A stretch of 64,000 bases of DNA. Source: Casuarius casuarius (Eukaryota; Chordata; Aves; Casuariiformes; Casuariidae). Position 1 is the stretch's first letter; every line of letters begins with the position of its first letter. The stretch lies in the NCBI GenBank assembly GCA_003342895.1, contig PTFA01000230.1:744001-808000 (forward strand), in the 5' to 3' direction. Shown one piece after another: positions 63,200-64,000 of this stretch. The notes beneath the pieces were generated by a model. It did no database searches, had not been told where the DNA came from, and was given only the letters and a program-made list of their open reading frames with translations. The translations under genes were made by a program, and so were the position numbers.

Positions 63200-64000
63200 C
63201 CTTATTGCATGATGCAGGGAAATCAGACCAGTGTATTTGGGATCCAAAGTAGCAATAGGAGGATACAGATTGACATAGCTACAGTGACTTAGCTGTTCAC
63301 TTTTCGCATACTCTGAAGTGGGTTCTGAGTACTGGAATGGGAGCTCAGTCTATCCCTCAGTTATTCGGTGTTGTATTGTATTCACCTTGTCCTTCATGCC
63401 CTGTAGTATTTTCCTTCCAGTCCTGGTCTGCAGAGGTGCATGCTGAGTTGCACCCTCCTGCTGCAAATTCTAAATTCTCTCCGAGCTGGGAATGCCCAGG
63501 GAAGAGGAATGACACCAAGTCCTAAGACTTGCAGGGAGTCTCCATGAAGCTGCAGTGCTCACATTCTGCAGAAACCAGGTTCTTTCAGTGCTGGATTGAA
63601 GACCAAGAAGAACTAGCAAAAGGGAAGATCGTTGTTGGTCTCAAGAGAGGAAGGAAGAATAGAGAGAAACAGAGTTTCTGCATGGATAGGTTGAAGGAAA
63701 GAGCTAGAATAGCCTTGACTCCATTCCTGTCCTCCAAAAGGCATTGTTGAATGAGTGATACACATTCCTGAGACTTGCAGAGGTTAAAAGCAGCATTGCT
63801 ATTATTTGATTCTGCAAGAACATATTCTCAGCATCCCTAGATGTAGAAAATTCCTTGAAAAATCTCAGCAGATAAATATTTTCCTGTCTGGTGAATCTGG
63901 CACAAAAACTAAGATCTGGGAATTAGGATCAGTTTTACAATTTTACAGATCATGAGAAATCAAACCATAGGAATGTCACTAATTCATTTCATGAGGTGTT

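Larger units (their letters stand above)
42080..64000 (+). other. GMDS: GMDS intron, 5' part (downstream of exon B)
   Basis: This runs from the donor of exon B to the window edge, more than 21.9 kb. It holds decayed repeats (42646-42702, 43245-43325, 48176-48400, 50386-50447, 57575-57630, 60003-60045, 61950-62030) and microsatellites (43896-43966, 46600-46625, 63181-63199). It also has a pyrimidine-rich block around 49915-50160, an orphan acceptor-like signal near 52927, and a 10-bp hairpin at 59273-59302. The remaining sequence is AT-rich with no recognisable gene. Confidence 0.8.

Noticed and set aside
42080..64000. Search for the last GMDS exon (DFLQGD... to the stop)
   Set aside because: No acceptor in the downstream intron is followed by a matching reading frame, so the exon is judged to lie outside the window.
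1..64000. CRISPR arrays, operons, prophage or plasmid features
   Set aside because: The sequence has spliced exons and vertebrate repeats. Nothing bacterial or viral was seen.

Overview
This window is vertebrate nuclear DNA from the inside of one large split gene. Two short plus-strand exons carry coding sequence that I recognise as GMDS (GDP-mannose 4,6-dehydratase). The first, at 32825-32943, encodes 39 codons plus two bases. The second, at 41983-42079, supplies the third base of the split valine codon and 32 more codons. Both are flanked by consensus AG/GT splice signals and their phases fit. By recall of the human protein (about 372 residues) they cover roughly residues 258-329, the two exons before the last. 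The exon encoding the final ~43 residues and all earlier exons lie outside the window. I found no other gene.

Layout: 1-32824 is the 3' part of an upstream intron (over 32.8 kb). Next come exon A, a 9,039-bp intron, exon B, and the 5' part of a downstream intron (over 21.9 kb). The rest is AT-rich intron holding old, decayed interspersed repeats, microsatellites, homopolymer runs and a few inverted repeats.

Organism: the exons point to a tetrapod. The repeats include decayed MIR/CORE-SINE copies and several fragments of the 'difference-to-consensus' kind I associate with turtle and crocodilian genomes (motifs such as ACTTAAG and AAGTCAATGG-like cores, and a GGGATCT...GTCAGG...GTCTCGTCC block). 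I saw no fresh mammalian Alu, B1 or L1 copy and no clear avian CR1 3' end. A turtle- or crocodilian-like sauropsid is my best guess; a bird is not excluded.

How it works together: the two exons encode part of the C-terminal, substrate-binding side of a cytosolic short-chain dehydrogenase/reductase-type enzyme. It converts GDP-mannose to GDP-4-keto-6-deoxymannose, the first step in de novo GDP-fucose synthesis. I found no undescribed system. The best leads for a second look are a 17-bp bulged inverted repeat at 24978-25046, a perfect 11-bp hairpin with twin TAATTA cores at 37549-37574, a 25-bp perfect purine/pyrimidine alternation at 9412-9436, and a CpG-richer patch at 35701-36120.
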